Shown: piece by piece, positions 26,078 through 35,271 of the stretch
How positions within the stretch are numbered: the stretch's first letter is position 1
Layout of the letters: each line of letters opens with the position of its first letter
NCBI RefSeq assembly: GCF_016107535.1
Contig: NZ_JABASQ010000004.1
Location: 62,001 to 126,000 of the forward strand
DNA: 64,000 bases
Direction of reading: 5' to 3'
DNA from: Psychrobacter cibarius
GTDB lineage: Bacteria > Pseudomonadota > Gammaproteobacteria > Pseudomonadales > Moraxellaceae
Position numbers and translations under genes: made by a program
The notes under the pieces: generated by a model
Seen by the model: the letters and a program-made list of their open reading frames with translations, nothing else
What the model was told of the DNA's origin: nothing
Databases searched by the model: none

Positions 26078-26395
26078 ATGGCTTTAAATATGTACTATAA
26101 AAATGGCATGATTCGCAAATCGCGTTGCCAACTCTCTGATGAGCTATTACCGACCCTTTATCAGATTCATGATAATGCTAAGTTTCCAAAACTCACTTGG
26201 TTGATTGATAATGTGTATGAAAATCCTCAGATTCAACCTGATGTCGCACAAGCATTAGCTGATGAAATGGTAGCGTTTGAGAGGTTAATACTTTCGCTGC
26301 ATCTGCCTTTTCCTAGGCTGCCATTGCAAAAGTTGCAGAATTTCTTTACGGGGGCTGCCATTCGTCAACAGATTATTTATACAAGTAGCGTTTGA
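26078..26395 (+). CDS. Hypothetical protein, 105 residues
   Basis: A soluble 105-residue frame with no motif I recognise. It starts M-A-L-N-M-Y-Y-K-N-G-M-I-R-K-S-R-C-Q-L and includes a proline-rich turn P-F-P-R-L-P-L-Q-K-L. An AAGGAC leader lies about 15 bases before the ATG, which is rather far. It lies 171 bp after the DUF1543 gene and 45 bp before the next membrane protein gene on the same strand, so the three may form one accessory unit. The gap before it holds nothing obvious. Confidence 0.5.
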   Translation: MALNMYYKNGMIRKSRCQLSDELLPTLYQIHDNAKFPKLTWLIDNVYENPQIQPDVAQALADEMVAFERLILSLHLPFPRLPLQKLQNFFTGAAIRQQIIYTSSV

Positions 26396-26440
26396 GCTGA
26401 CAAATAATTTATTCATAAAAATAAAATAGGACTGGCAGGT

Positions 26441-27199
26441 TTGAAAAATTTGATAAGAGGATTTCTTAAGTGGGTTATCGCAGGTATTGGTCTTGGGATA
26501 GGACTTTTTATTGTCCTAGTGGCTATAACACTTTGGGATAAAAAGGATAAAAAAGACACATCGGACGACACTACAGCTGTACTGAATAACGATACTGACA
26601 ATGCTCGAAAAGAGAATGATGAGTCGTTAAACCTCCAGTTTACGGTCGAAGATCAAGACGTACCAGCAGGGTATAAGTTGACTGAGGATGGAAGCCTCAT
26701 GTTGGATGCGCCTATTATGGGAATGGAGTGGGAGAGTATAGTGGACGAGAATGTCACTACTGAACCACGAATTTACGAACCTTTTATGATCTATCAGTGC
26801 ATCACAGAAGAGGGTGAGCATTTACGTTTGGATGTGATTAATAGCGATATTGGTTATATGCTGAAGTATTATTTCGCTACCCAAGGCAATCGTTTAAGAT
26901 TAGAGGCGCAGCAAGCTACTGAGGATACCTATTATACGACTCTTTCTAATGGTACTAATCTCGTTATGCGGGATCCGAATAATTACTATGAGCTGACACA
27001 GTTTGAAGATAGCGATACTTCTTTTTATATTATTAATGCCATCACTGGTCAGGAGATGAATCATTTTTTATGTGAGGATAACTCAATTGAAAAGGATCAG
27101 TATGCTTTGATTGCTCAAATGGAGCCAGAGCATTTTAAATTTAAGCCTATGACTAATGAGCTTAGAAATATTTTGACTGAGCGTTTTGAAAATAGATAA
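26441..27199 (+). CDS. Hypothetical single-pass membrane protein
   Basis: 252 residues with one N-terminal membrane helix (about residues 9-31: W-V-I-A-G-I-G-L-G-I-G-L-F-I-V-L-V), then a lysine/aspartate-rich stretch and a larger domain of about 180 residues that is acidic and likely outside the cytoplasm. The frame begins at a TTG (26441); a TAGG lies about ten bases upstream and no ATG start is available before the membrane helix. I do not recognise the family. Confidence 0.5.
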   Translation: MKNLIRGFLKWVIAGIGLGIGLFIVLVAITLWDKKDKKDTSDDTTAVLNNDTDNARKENDESLNLQFTVEDQDVPAGYKLTEDGSLMLDAPIMGMEWESIVDENVTTEPRIYEPFMIYQCITEEGEHLRLDVINSDIGYMLKYYFATQGNRLRLEAQQATEDTYYTTLSNGTNLVMRDPNNYYELTQFEDSDTSFYIINAITGQEMNHFLCEDNSIEKDQYALIAQMEPEHFKFKPMTNELRNILTERFENR

Positions 27200-27301
27200 T
27201 AGTCTGCATAGTTGCCAACCAAACACTATAACCACCTTGAATCACGCCCAAATTACCCTCATAATCTAACCACTTCCAAACAATAAATAGCCTAAGTAAA
27301 T

Positions 27302-30300
27302 ATGCCGAATACTTCTAAGAGCACCTCAGATATGCCGACTGGAAACAATACCAATGGATTTAAATCCGATGAATTAAGTAAATTAACAAACCCAAGTGAC
27401 GATGATTTAAATATTACGGCAAACAGTAATGAAGCGTCTTCACAACCTGATATGGTTGTTGATTTACCAGTACTCGCTAAAGACAGTTATTATTTAAGTC
27501 GTCTTGAGCGTGAACTGGCAAGGGCTGCCGTGGCTAAAAATAAAAAAGTTTCTGACGATAAAGCGGATGATGGGCTAACTAAAAAACGTGCGCAGTATGA
27601 AAAAATCAAGACCCGCTCACAGCAAGCGGTGCAGGCACGTATGGATAGTATTCCAGACAAACTGGCAGAAAAACTGAATCTTGATTTGCCCGTGAGTCAA
27701 CGTGCAGAAGATTTAGTACAGGCAATTATTGATCACCAAGTCATTATTGTTGCAGGGGAGACGGGTTCTGGTAAGACGACGCAATTGCCTAAGCTGGCAA
27801 TGCTGGCAGGTCGCGGTATCACTGGGCAGATAGGGCATACCCAGCCTCGACGATTGGCCGCGCGCAGTGTGGCAAACCGTATCGCTGAAGAATTGGGCGA
27901 GCAGCTCGGTAATACTGTCAGCTTCAAGATTCGCTTTAATGAGCAGGGTACGGCGCAATCTGTTGTTAAGCTGATGACCGATGGTATCTTACTGGCTGAA
28001 TTAGGTCACGATAGATTCTTGAGTAAATACGATACCATCATTATTGATGAGGCGCATGAACGTAGCTTAAACATTGATTTCATTATGGGTTATCTGAAAA
28101 AGCTACTGCCCAAACGTCCTGATTTAAAAGTGATTATTACCTCAGCAACACTTGATACCAAACGCTTTAGTGAATACTTTAGCCGCTATGATAATAAGCT
28201 CAAGCGCAACGTACCTGCACCTATTTTCAATGTCGAAGGTCGTAGTTTTCCTGTTGAAGTTCGTTACCGTCCCCTCACTGATGAGCCAGTGAACAGCTCC
28301 GATGATGACAGCTACGATGACTTTGAAGAAAATCTGCCACGTGCGGTTGTGGCCGCCGTCGAAGAATGCTTTGGCGATGCACAAAATAAAGGTCATGCTG
28401 ACCAAGCAGACATTTTGATATTTGCCGCCACAGAAGCTGAGATTCGTGAGCTCCAAGAGGTGCTTGAGCATCATGGGCCAAAGCATACGGAAGTGCTGCC
28501 ATTATTTGCACGGCAGACTTATGAAGAGCAGCAGCGTATCTTTCAGCCGTCAGGTCGTGGCAGGCGTATCGTTATCGCGACCAACGTTGCCGAGACTGCA
28601 TTGACCGTACCGGGTATCCGCTATGTGATTGATTTAGGGTTTGCGCGGATTTCTCGTTATTCGTATCGCTCACGCGTACAGCGTTTACCGATTGAGGCGA
28701 TCTCGCAAGCGGCTGCCAATCAGCGTAAAGGTCGTTGTGGTCGTGTCGCACCGGGTGTTTGTATTCGTCTTTATTCTGAGGAGGACTTTACTGGTCGTCC
28801 GGAGTTTACCGAACCTGAAATTTTGCGAACTAACTTAGCCTCGGTTATTTTACAAATGGCCAATCTTCGTTTAGGTAGCGTTGATGATTTTGCCTTTATT
28901 GAGCCGCCTGACAGTCGCTTGGTTACGGATGGTCATAAATTGCTCGATGAATTGGGTGCCATTACCTCGAAAAGCGAAGCAACTGCTGCTCATCAAACCA
29001 ATAAGCCAAAACCAAAAAAAGGTCTCGATCATTTAAGCCTGACGCCCACTGGGCAAAAAATGGCACGCATGCCAATCGATCCAAGACTGGCACGTATGTT
29101 GGTTGCGGGCAGTGATTTTGATTGTATCCGTGAAATGCTGATTGTAGTAGCGGCTCTTGCTGTACAGGATCCACGCGAGCGTCCTGCCAATAAACGCCAG
29201 CAAGCCGATCAAAAGCATGCGGAATTTCGTCAAGATGATTCTGACTTTTTATTCTATCTAAGTCTGTGGAAAGCGCTATTTGAAAAAGATGAAGACGGCA
29301 ATAAGTTGTCTGGTAATCAGCGTAAGCAGTTTACGAAGAAAAACTATCTGAGCTTCCCGCGTGTACGTGAGTGGAGTCAAACCCATCGTCAGTTAGTACA
29401 AATGGTCACAGACCTTAAGCTGACGGATGTTAAAGAGGCAAAAGCTTCGGATAAAGGTACTGATAAAAATGCTTCGTTAGAAAATATGACCAGTGATCCT
29501 ACCGCGATCGAAGATGAAGACCTCAAGGCCGTTAAATATGCCAATTTACACCGCGCATTATTGACAGGTCTATTGTCTACGATTGCGCATAAAACCGAAA
29601 ATCGCGGTGAATATCTAGCGGCGCGCCAGCAAAAAGCCAAAATATTCCCAGCCAGTACGGTATTTAAACAAGTACCGCCTTGGGTCATGGCTTTTGAAGT
29701 GGTCGAAACCTCGCAAGTCTTTATGCGCACTGTTGCCAAAATTGAACCAGAATGGATTATCTCAGCGGCAGGTGACTTATTAAAGTACCATTACTTTGAG
29801 CCGCATTGGTCGAAGAAGACTGGACGAGTGAAAGCCTATGCGCAGATTAGCTTATTTGGGCTGATTATTATTAGTAAGCAGCTAACCAATTATGAGCAAG
29901 TGAACTTAGTTGAGTCACGAGAAATCTTCATTCGTGATGGTCTGGTGACTGGTAATTTGGGGCGTCAAGCGCCATTTTTACAGCATAATATGGATAAAAT
30001 TGCCGACATTGAACGTATTGAAGATAAGTTACGCCGCCGTGATCTGTTGGTTGACGAAGAAGCACTGTATCAGTTTTATGATAAAAAAATACCTGAGCAT
30101 ATTGCCAGTCGCAAAGCCTTTGAAGATTGGCGTGCCGAGGTCGAAAAAACTGATGCCAAATATCTATTCTTTACCGATGATGACGTGCTCAATAGCCAAG
30201 CACCGACCACAGGCGATTTCCCAGAAGTGTGGAAATTGGGTGATTTAAAACTACCGTTACGTTATGTCTTTGATCCGTCCAGCGATGATGATGGCGTGAC

Positions 30301-31600
30301 CATTCGTGTGCCACTTGCCGCGCTACCGCAGCTTGATGCGATCGAACTATTGTGGGGCGTACCCGGTTGGCGTTATGAGCTAGTATTGCAATTGCTCAAG
30401 TCACTACCAAAGGATATTCGCCGTCAAATTGTACCGATTCCTGATACAGCCGATAGCTTGTTTGATGAACTGCAACCCGCTGGTGGACAAGGATTGCTTA
30501 AACAGCTTTGCCAAGCGCTCAACCGTCGCGGCGTTATGTCAGTGACGCCTGATAGCTTTAATCCCTCTAGCATTGATCGCTATTTGCAGCCGCAAATCTG
30601 TGTGGTCGATGACGAAAACCGCATTATCGAAAAGGGTCGTGACCTGCAAACCCTACAGATTCGTCATGCTCAAGAGACCCGCCAAGCGGTGAATGAGCAG
30701 CAAGGCACACATACCGAGTTCCCTGAGCATTTCGCCTTTAGCAAAAATCATCATAGTGCAGGAGTGGTGATGAAGCAGTTTGCTGCTTTGGTTGCAGATG
30801 CGTCAGGTGAAGCGGTATCTATCCATCAATATACCGATGTCAATGCAGCATTACAGGCACACCGTATCGGAGTTTTGACCTTGATAAAAGGTAAGCTTGG
30901 CGCGAAGAAAAAACAGCTGACCAGCCAAATTGATAAAATATTCAAATTGGCATTCGCGCCACTTGGTGATATGGAGAAGCTAAAAACCATCGTCATCGAT
31001 GCGGCATTGGACGCGTCGCTTGAAGAGCATTATGTGTTATTTGACCACAGTGCTGATTTGCCTGAAAGCGCTGATGATACTGCCGTAGCGCTTGCTGAAG
31101 AATTACCCTTTACGCCAGAAGAGTACGAGAAAACCTTGGAAGTGGTGTCGGGTAACTTTCTATTGACAGGTCAAAACGTCATAAAAATTCTTAAAAATGT
31201 TTATACTCGTTGGCAGCGTATCCGTCAGAGTTTACTCATGCTTGATAGAGAGGTATTTGGTGAGTCTATCGAAGATATCGAAGACCAGTTAGAAGATTTG
31301 CACTTGGCTGATTTTGTTTATCGCATGGATTATAGCCAATGGCAGCAGTATCCGCGCTATCTAGAGGCGCTTGAAATTCGTATCGAACGGCTTGAGCACA
31401 ATCTCGAATCCGATCTCGACAGTGTCTATGCCCTTGATGAGCATATGGAGCGGTTGGCAAATCGTGCCAATGATAAAGCCATTAGTGAGTATCGCTGGAT
31501 GGTCGAGGAGTATCGTATTCAGCTATTCGCGCAACCGATGAAAACCCGCATGGCGGTGTCACCGAAGCGCCTAAGCAAGATGTGGGATAAAATGAGTTAG
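27302..31600 (+). CDS. hrpA: ATP-dependent RNA helicase HrpA
   Basis: A 1432-residue DEAH-box helicase. Walker A G-E-T-G-S-G-K-T lies at about residues 151-158, the D-E-A-H box at about 249-252, S-A-T for motif III, and Q-R-K-G-R-C-G-R-V for motif VI. The helicase-associated (HA2) and OB domains follow, then the large C-terminal domain (DUF3418-like) of HrpA ending in helical repeats. HrpA rescues stalled or collided ribosomes on mRNA in E. coli. The first 80 residues are a low-complexity Ser/Asn/Asp-rich extension, making it longer than E. coli HrpA (1300). The ATG at 27302 lacks a clear ribosome site. It ends at a strong terminator. Confidence 0.95.
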   Translation: MPNTSKSTSDMPTGNNTNGFKSDELSKLTNPSDDDLNITANSNEASSQPDMVVDLPVLAKDSYYLSRLERELARAAVAKNKKVSDDKADDGLTKKRAQYEKIKTRSQQAVQARMDSIPDKLAEKLNLDLPVSQRAEDLVQAIIDHQVIIVAGETGSGKTTQLPKLAMLAGRGITGQIGHTQPRRLAARSVANRIAEELGEQLGNTVSFKIRFNEQGTAQSVVKLMTDGILLAELGHDRFLSKYDTIIIDEAHERSLNIDFIMGYLKKLLPKRPDLKVIITSATLDTKRFSEYFSRYDNKLKRNVPAPIFNVEGRSFPVEVRYRPLTDEPVNSSDDDSYDDFEENLPRAVVAAVEECFGDAQNKGHADQADILIFAATEAEIRELQEVLEHHGPKHTEVLPLFARQTYEEQQRIFQPSGRGRRIVIATNVAETALTVPGIRYVIDLGFARISRYSYRSRVQRLPIEAISQAAANQRKGRCGRVAPGVCIRLYSEEDFTGRPEFTEPEILRTNLASVILQMANLRLGSVDDFAFIEPPDSRLVTDGHKLLDELGAITSKSEATAAHQTNKPKPKKGLDHLSLTPTGQKMARMPIDPRLARMLVAGSDFDCIREMLIVVAALAVQDPRERPANKRQQADQKHAEFRQDDSDFLFYLSLWKALFEKDEDGNKLSGNQRKQFTKKNYLSFPRVREWSQTHRQLVQMVTDLKLTDVKEAKASDKGTDKNASLENMTSDPTAIEDEDLKAVKYANLHRALLTGLLSTIAHKTENRGEYLAARQQKAKIFPASTVFKQVPPWVMAFEVVETSQVFMRTVAKIEPEWIISAAGDLLKYHYFEPHWSKKTGRVKAYAQISLFGLIIISKQLTNYEQVNLVESREIFIRDGLVTGNLGRQAPFLQHNMDKIADIERIEDKLRRRDLLVDEEALYQFYDKKIPEHIASRKAFEDWRAEVEKTDAKYLFFTDDDVLNSQAPTTGDFPEVWKLGDLKLPLRYVFDPSSDDDGVTIRVPLAALPQLDAIELLWGVPGWRYELVLQLLKSLPKDIRRQIVPIPDTADSLFDELQPAGGQGLLKQLCQALNRRGVMSVTPDSFNPSSIDRYLQPQICVVDDENRIIEKGRDLQTLQIRHAQETRQAVNEQQGTHTEFPEHFAFSKNHHSAGVVMKQFAALVADASGEAVSIHQYTDVNAALQAHRIGVLTLIKGKLGAKKKQLTSQIDKIFKLAFAPLGDMEKLKTIVIDAALDASLEEHYVLFDHSADLPESADDTAVALAEELPFTPEEYEKTLEVVSGNFLLTGQNVIKILKNVYTRWQRIRQSLLMLDREVFGESIEDIEDQLEDLHLADFVYRMDYSQWQQYPRYLEALEIRIERLEHNLESDLDSVYALDEHMERLANRANDKAISEYRWMVEEYRIQLFAQPMKTRMAVSPKRLSKMWDKMS

Positions 31601-31655
31601 GATAGCGTTAGATTTTTAAAACTTGCTAATTGACAGCATATGATAATTGTCTTGT

Positions 31656-31711
31656 ATAGCTCTTTGATTTAGTCGATAATATTTGATTAAATCAAAGAGC
31701 TATTATTTTTT
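31656..31711 (+). terminator. Terminator after hrpA
   Basis: Arms ATAGCTCTTTGATTTA (31656-31671) and TAAATCAAAGAGCTAT (31688-31703) are perfect 16-bp complements around a 16-base loop, followed by a T run. Confidence 0.85.
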
Positions 31712-31775
31712 ATACCAGAGTTTTTTGGTCGTTACTTAATATATTGATGTAGGTTTTTGAGCAGGATAAAAAATA

Positions 31776-32144
31776 ATGATTAAAGGTAGATTGATAATAT
31801 TAGGATTTGCATCAACTATATTTATGAGTACGGGCTGTGATGAGACACAAGCCAGTAATAATGAAAATGTGAAGGTATTCGCGCCAACAAGCGTAGAAAA
31901 AGAAGTGCAGTTACGTGGTAAGTTTAAAAGAAGCTTTGAGGTTCATGAGTTCGTTTCTGATAACATCATTTACTATGTATCAGATCCACAGCAGTTATTG
32001 ATTGAAAATTCGAAAAGTCTCAATCAAAAAGGTTATTACAAATATTTCGAAACTTGCGTCATTGGTAACATTAGCCCCATCGGTCAATACGGGCCTCTAG
32101 GCAAATATCAAAATCAAATAACTATTCGTGAAATTTGCTCGTAG
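31776..32144 (+). CDS. Small predicted lipoprotein
   Basis: 122 residues: a short signal peptide ending M-S-T-G-C-D-E (lipidated cysteine at about residue 21) and a mature domain of about 100 residues with the strand-rich segment L-R-G-K-F-K-R-S-F-E-V-H-E-F-V-S and a final C-x-I-G-N-I-S-P-I-G. Two more cysteines (in E-T-C-V and R-E-I-C-S) could form a disulfide. The pattern resembles small secreted beta-proteins, but I cannot name a family. AGGA lies about nine bases before the ATG. Flanked by terminators, so transcribed alone. Confidence 0.6.
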   Translation: MIKGRLIILGFASTIFMSTGCDETQASNNENVKVFAPTSVEKEVQLRGKFKRSFEVHEFVSDNIIYYVSDPQQLLIENSKSLNQKGYYKYFETCVIGNISPIGQYGPLGKYQNQITIREICS

Positions 32145-32215
32145 CTTTGATAGAGTAGGTTATCGTATGGATATCCTACTGATTTTAAGTAATTAACCCT
32201 CACTCACTATCGATA

Positions 32216-32255
32216 AAAAGGCTGGATTAGCAATTGCTAACTCAGCCTTTTTTTT
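32216..32255 (+). terminator. Terminator after the small lipoprotein gene
   Basis: AAAAGGCTG (about 32216-32224) pairs with CAGCCTTTT (from 32243) and an inner TTAGCAATTGCTAA extends the fold; a run of eight Ts follows. Confidence 0.75.
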
Positions 32256-32357
32256 GAGTGTCATTGTTTTTTTTGCGACGGATAAATCTTTTATGAAACA
32301 AAAAAGCAAAGGTAGCGTCATGAGACCTTTGCGCTAAAATTTAGAACCTGAGTAAAA

Positions 32358-32687
32358 TTAGTGGCTGATCTTTTCTGTCAGCACACCCATACTATAAAGC
32401 ACGAATGCTATAACGGTCAGTGCTACAATAAATGGCGTGAGTATCCAAATCACCACGTTGATCAATAATGAGGGCAATAATCCGTTAAATAATACCGTGT
32501 TTGGTGTAAAAAAGTCCGTCATAACATCGACTGAACGCTTAGCTACGGGGAATAACAAAGTGCTTAGTGCCAGCATATAAATATACTTGCTAAAACCAGG
32601 GTCGCTCATGACCACCATAAAATAAAACACCAAAAAGTAAGTGACACCCAATGCCCAGCATTTGAGAGTATAGCTTAGACGAATCAT
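32358..32687 (-). CDS. Small integral membrane protein of unknown function
   Basis: 109 residues with about three or four hydrophobic segments (residues about 10-27, 33-48, 68-100). No motif is recognisable. It is well supported as a gene by the strong GGGAGG ribosome site seven bases before its ATG on the minus strand. It runs convergent to the lipoprotein gene and its start lies near an AT-rich tract at 32740-32790 that may hold the promoter. Confidence 0.6.
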   Translation of the reverse strand: MIRLSYTLKCWALGVTYFLVFYFMVVMSDPGFSKYIYMLALSTLLFPVAKRSVDVMTDFFTPNTVLFNGLLPSLLINVVIWILTPFIVALTVIAFVLYSMGVLTEKISH

Positions 32688-32751
32688 GTTAGTGCCTCCC
32701 GAAATATTCTGACGATCACACGTAGCAAAATTATTATAATAGTTGCTAAAT

Positions 32752-32789
32752 TATGAATATATAATATATGTTATAATATGAATATATAG
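32752..32789. repeat. Short AT direct repeat upstream of the small membrane protein gene
   Basis: TATGAATATATA occurs at 32752-32763 and again at 32778-32789 in a very AT-rich part of the 293-bp gap between two minus-strand genes. It may be promoter DNA or chance. The rest of the gap (32790-32980) shows no gene. Confidence 0.35.
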
Positions 32790-32980
32790 GCCAAGTCAAC
32801 TGTTTTTTTTCTTGAGTAAGATATTTCGTCGTTTGTTCGGCTGGAAAGAGGGAGGGTGTAGGAATCTGCTAAACAGATAATTACGTTATGTACGCAGTTA
32901 CTTATGAAGCTATCAAGGCGCAGAGGAATTGCCCTAGTCAGAAACCATTATAGTAGGGGCATTATGGTAGAAGCCTCATG

Positions 32981-33838
32981 CTAGATATTTAACTCACTGC
33001 TTGGACTTACTCCAAATAGCCGCTTATATTCACGGCTAAATTGGCTGGGACTCTCATAGCCTACTTGCATGGTGATTTGCGATACTTGTGCCTCGCCGAG
33101 TTGAATGAGCTGCCGCGCTTTCATCAATCGTAGGCTTTTTTGATATTGAAGCGGGCTTAGTTGAGTGATTTCTTTAAAATGTTGATGAAATCCCGACACA
33201 CTCATACCGCATCGACTGGCCAAATCTTCTATGATGACGGGCTCTTCTAAATGCGCTTTTAGCCAATCGGTAGCTTGGGCAATACGGTGGGTGTGACTGC
33301 CATTAACCACCAGTTGCCGAAGTTTATGACCTTGCTGTGCTGAGAGCAGCCGATAATAAATCTCTTGCTGAATTAAAGGTGATAAAAATTCTATATCATT
33401 TGGATAATTAAGCAAGTCTATCAGCCGCTCGAATGCAGTTAATATGGTGTCTTCTAATGGCCATTTTATCCCTTGATGCTCATAATCGGCATTTTTCTGA
33501 GGTGGTATTTGTGCCATGACTTCACGAATGAGCGCCAGATTTAATTTCATAGATAATACGATGACAGGCTGCTCTACAGTGGCGTGTTTGATATGCATGC
33601 TTATAGGAATATTGACAGGGCAGAACATCAGACTGCTGTCATCAAATTTCTGGCAATCTGTACCTAAGTAAATTTCACGCGTGCCTTGTAAGACGATACA
33701 TATACTAGGTTCTTGGATATAGCTGATAGTCTTTCTTGGTCTGTCGGCACAATAAAAAAACAAGCCTGAAATGTCTGATTCGATGGTTTGGTTTTTGGGT
33801 AATATACTAAATAGCTGCTCTACCGTTTTTGTTTTCAT
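32981..33838 (-). CDS. AraC-family transcriptional regulator
   Basis: 285 residues. The N-terminal part matches the AraC_N type (PF06719-like): F-F-Y-C-A-D-R-P-R-K-T-I-S-Y, E-P-S-I-C-I-V-L-Q-G. The C-terminal 100 residues hold two helix-turn-helix motifs: I-E-D-L-A-S-R-C-G-M-S-V-S-G-F-H-Q-H-F-K and the family signature V-G-Y-E-S-P-S-Q-F-S-R-E-Y-K-R-L-F-G-V-S-P. It is divergent from ohr, with only about 180 bp between the two starts, so it probably controls that promoter, its own, or both. The inducer is unknown. Confidence 0.9.
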   Translation of the reverse strand: MKTKTVEQLFSILPKNQTIESDISGLFFYCADRPRKTISYIQEPSICIVLQGTREIYLGTDCQKFDDSSLMFCPVNIPISMHIKHATVEQPVIVLSMKLNLALIREVMAQIPPQKNADYEHQGIKWPLEDTILTAFERLIDLLNYPNDIEFLSPLIQQEIYYRLLSAQQGHKLRQLVVNGSHTHRIAQATDWLKAHLEEPVIIEDLASRCGMSVSGFHQHFKEITQLSPLQYQKSLRLMKARQLIQLGEAQVSQITMQVGYESPSQFSREYKRLFGVSPSSELNI

Positions 33839-34020
33839 GATTTATGCTTACTTTATAATTTGCCTAATGATATAAATATTTATAGGATTAGGCAAGGATT
33901 CTGGAGTAATGCTCTACCGGATTAGCGTGCTCACTTCTATAATGATGGCATCAAAACGCAGTAAGCTTGATTTGTAGCGTATTGCACAATACCAATAATA
34001 TGCCAATCCATAAGGAATAT

Positions 34021-34437
34021 ATGATGAAAATTTTCTATAAAACGCGCGCAACGGCAACCGGTGGTCGTTCTGGTCACACAGGTCTTGACGATGGTTCGCT
34101 AGGTTTTGACCTGGTCTCTTTTCAAGAAACAGACAAGGAAGGTGTCAATCCAGAGCAGCTTTTTGCAATGGGTTATGCGGCTTGTTTTGATAGTGCTTTA
34201 AATCTGACCGCCCAGCAAATGAAACTGCCAATCACTGCCTCAAAAACCTCGACCCAAGTGGGTATTGGTATGAAAGCCGATGGTAGCTATAACCTAGACA
34301 TAGATTTGTATGTTGAAGTGTCGGGCATTGATGAGGCTCAAGCGCAAACACTGGTCGAAACAGCTCACCAAGTTTGCCCATACTCTAATGCTACTCGCGG
34401 TAATGTCGATGCACGTTTGCATGTGACCGTGGTTTAA
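34021..34437 (+). CDS. ohr: Organic hydroperoxide resistance protein (OsmC/Ohr family)
   Basis: Ohr is a thiol peroxidase that reduces organic and fatty acid hydroperoxides. This 138-residue protein has the two redox cysteines: Cys55 in M-G-Y-A-A-C-F-D-S-A-L and Cys119 in H-Q-V-C-P-Y-S-N-A-T. The early G-R-S-G-H-T segment supplies the conserved arginine. I begin at the ATG at 34021 (a second ATG follows at 34024), five bases after AAGGAAT; a longer upstream frame has no support. In many bacteria ohr is repressed by a MarR-type OhrR; here the adjacent divergent regulator is of AraC type. Confidence 0.95.
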   Translation: MMKIFYKTRATATGGRSGHTGLDDGSLGFDLVSFQETDKEGVNPEQLFAMGYAACFDSALNLTAQQMKLPITASKTSTQVGIGMKADGSYNLDIDLYVEVSGIDEAQAQTLVETAHQVCPYSNATRGNVDARLHVTVV

Positions 34438-34619
34438 CGGTCAGCAGTAGTCAATACCTAACGACTGATTCAACAGCTGTTCTAATAACTATAAACAAAT
34501 ATAAAAACGACATGACTTTCAACTGCTTGGGTATATAAAGTATTCAGGCAGTTTTTTATTGAGTGATTCAACGTTGATCATTAAGATTAAATTATCAGGC
34601 ATGAAAAGTTAAGCACAAA

Positions 34620-34655
34620 AAAGAGCCAGTAGTTTGACTACTGGCTCTTTCGTTT
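34620..34655 (+). terminator. Terminator between ohr and the MliC-like gene
   Basis: Perfect 14-bp arms AAAGAGCCAGTAGT (34620-34633) and ACTACTGGCTCTTT (34637-34650) with a three-base loop. Adjacent A and T runs let it act on both strands between the convergent genes. Confidence 0.8.
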
Positions 34656-34730
34656 TCAATAGATTCGAATAAAAACATAGGTTTTATTCAAATAACCACC
34701 ACGTATTATTTACGCTTGTTTCTAGGGTTA

Positions 34731-35102
34731 TTATAGTTGGCAGTTCACTTGGTATTGTTGACCATTGTCTGATGTGATGGTCATGATGCCGTAATCCGCT
34801 TTGGTGTGCCAATCGTAAGTGGTTTTAGGGTTAACATTATTCACATAACGAGCGCCAGAACCTGATACCGCTTGCTCCATGGTGATTTTTGCATTGGTTA
34901 AGCCAACTTTAGGCAAGGTCACGTTTAGGTTAGCAGTCTGACCGTTAGCAGTGTAGGCAGCAGTGAGTTGACCGTTGTCTTCACAAGTGAATGATTGGAC
35001 GACTGGCTGAGTATTGGTCTCTGGGGTCGTAGTAATTGGTGCATTAGTGGCGCAGGCAGACAATAATAGAGCAAAAGGTGCTACGGCTAATAATTTTTTC
35101 AT
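34731..35102 (-). CDS. MliC-like C-type lysozyme inhibitor, lipoprotein
   Basis: 123 residues from the ATG at 35102, which has GAGG seven bases upstream. The signal peptide ends L-L-L-S-A-C-A-T-N, a clear lipobox. The mature domain fits the membrane-bound lysozyme inhibitor of C-type (MliC/COG3895) pattern: F-T-C-E-D-N-G-Q-L at the start, S-G-S-G-A-R-Y in the middle and W-H-T-K-A-D-Y near the end, corresponding to the loops that enter the lysozyme active site, with a final Q-V-N-C-Q cysteine to pair with the first. It would protect the cell wall from host-type lysozyme. Confidence is moderate because the domain is small. Confidence 0.75.
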   Translation of the reverse strand: MKKLLAVAPFALLLSACATNAPITTTPETNTQPVVQSFTCEDNGQLTAAYTANGQTANLNVTLPKVGLTNAKITMEQAVSGSGARYVNNVNPKTTYDWHTKADYGIMTITSDNGQQYQVNCQL

Positions 35103-35271
35103 AATATGCCTCAAAAGTATCGGTAAAAGTAGGTTGTTACTTCAAGCAACATGATACCGTAGAGAATGTAACTTCATGTTGTTTTTGAGAGCTATGGTAG
35201 TAATCTTATCTGTCTTTTTTATCACTAAGCCTCTATTAGCCTATTAGTTTTAAATAACGAATGAGGATATT

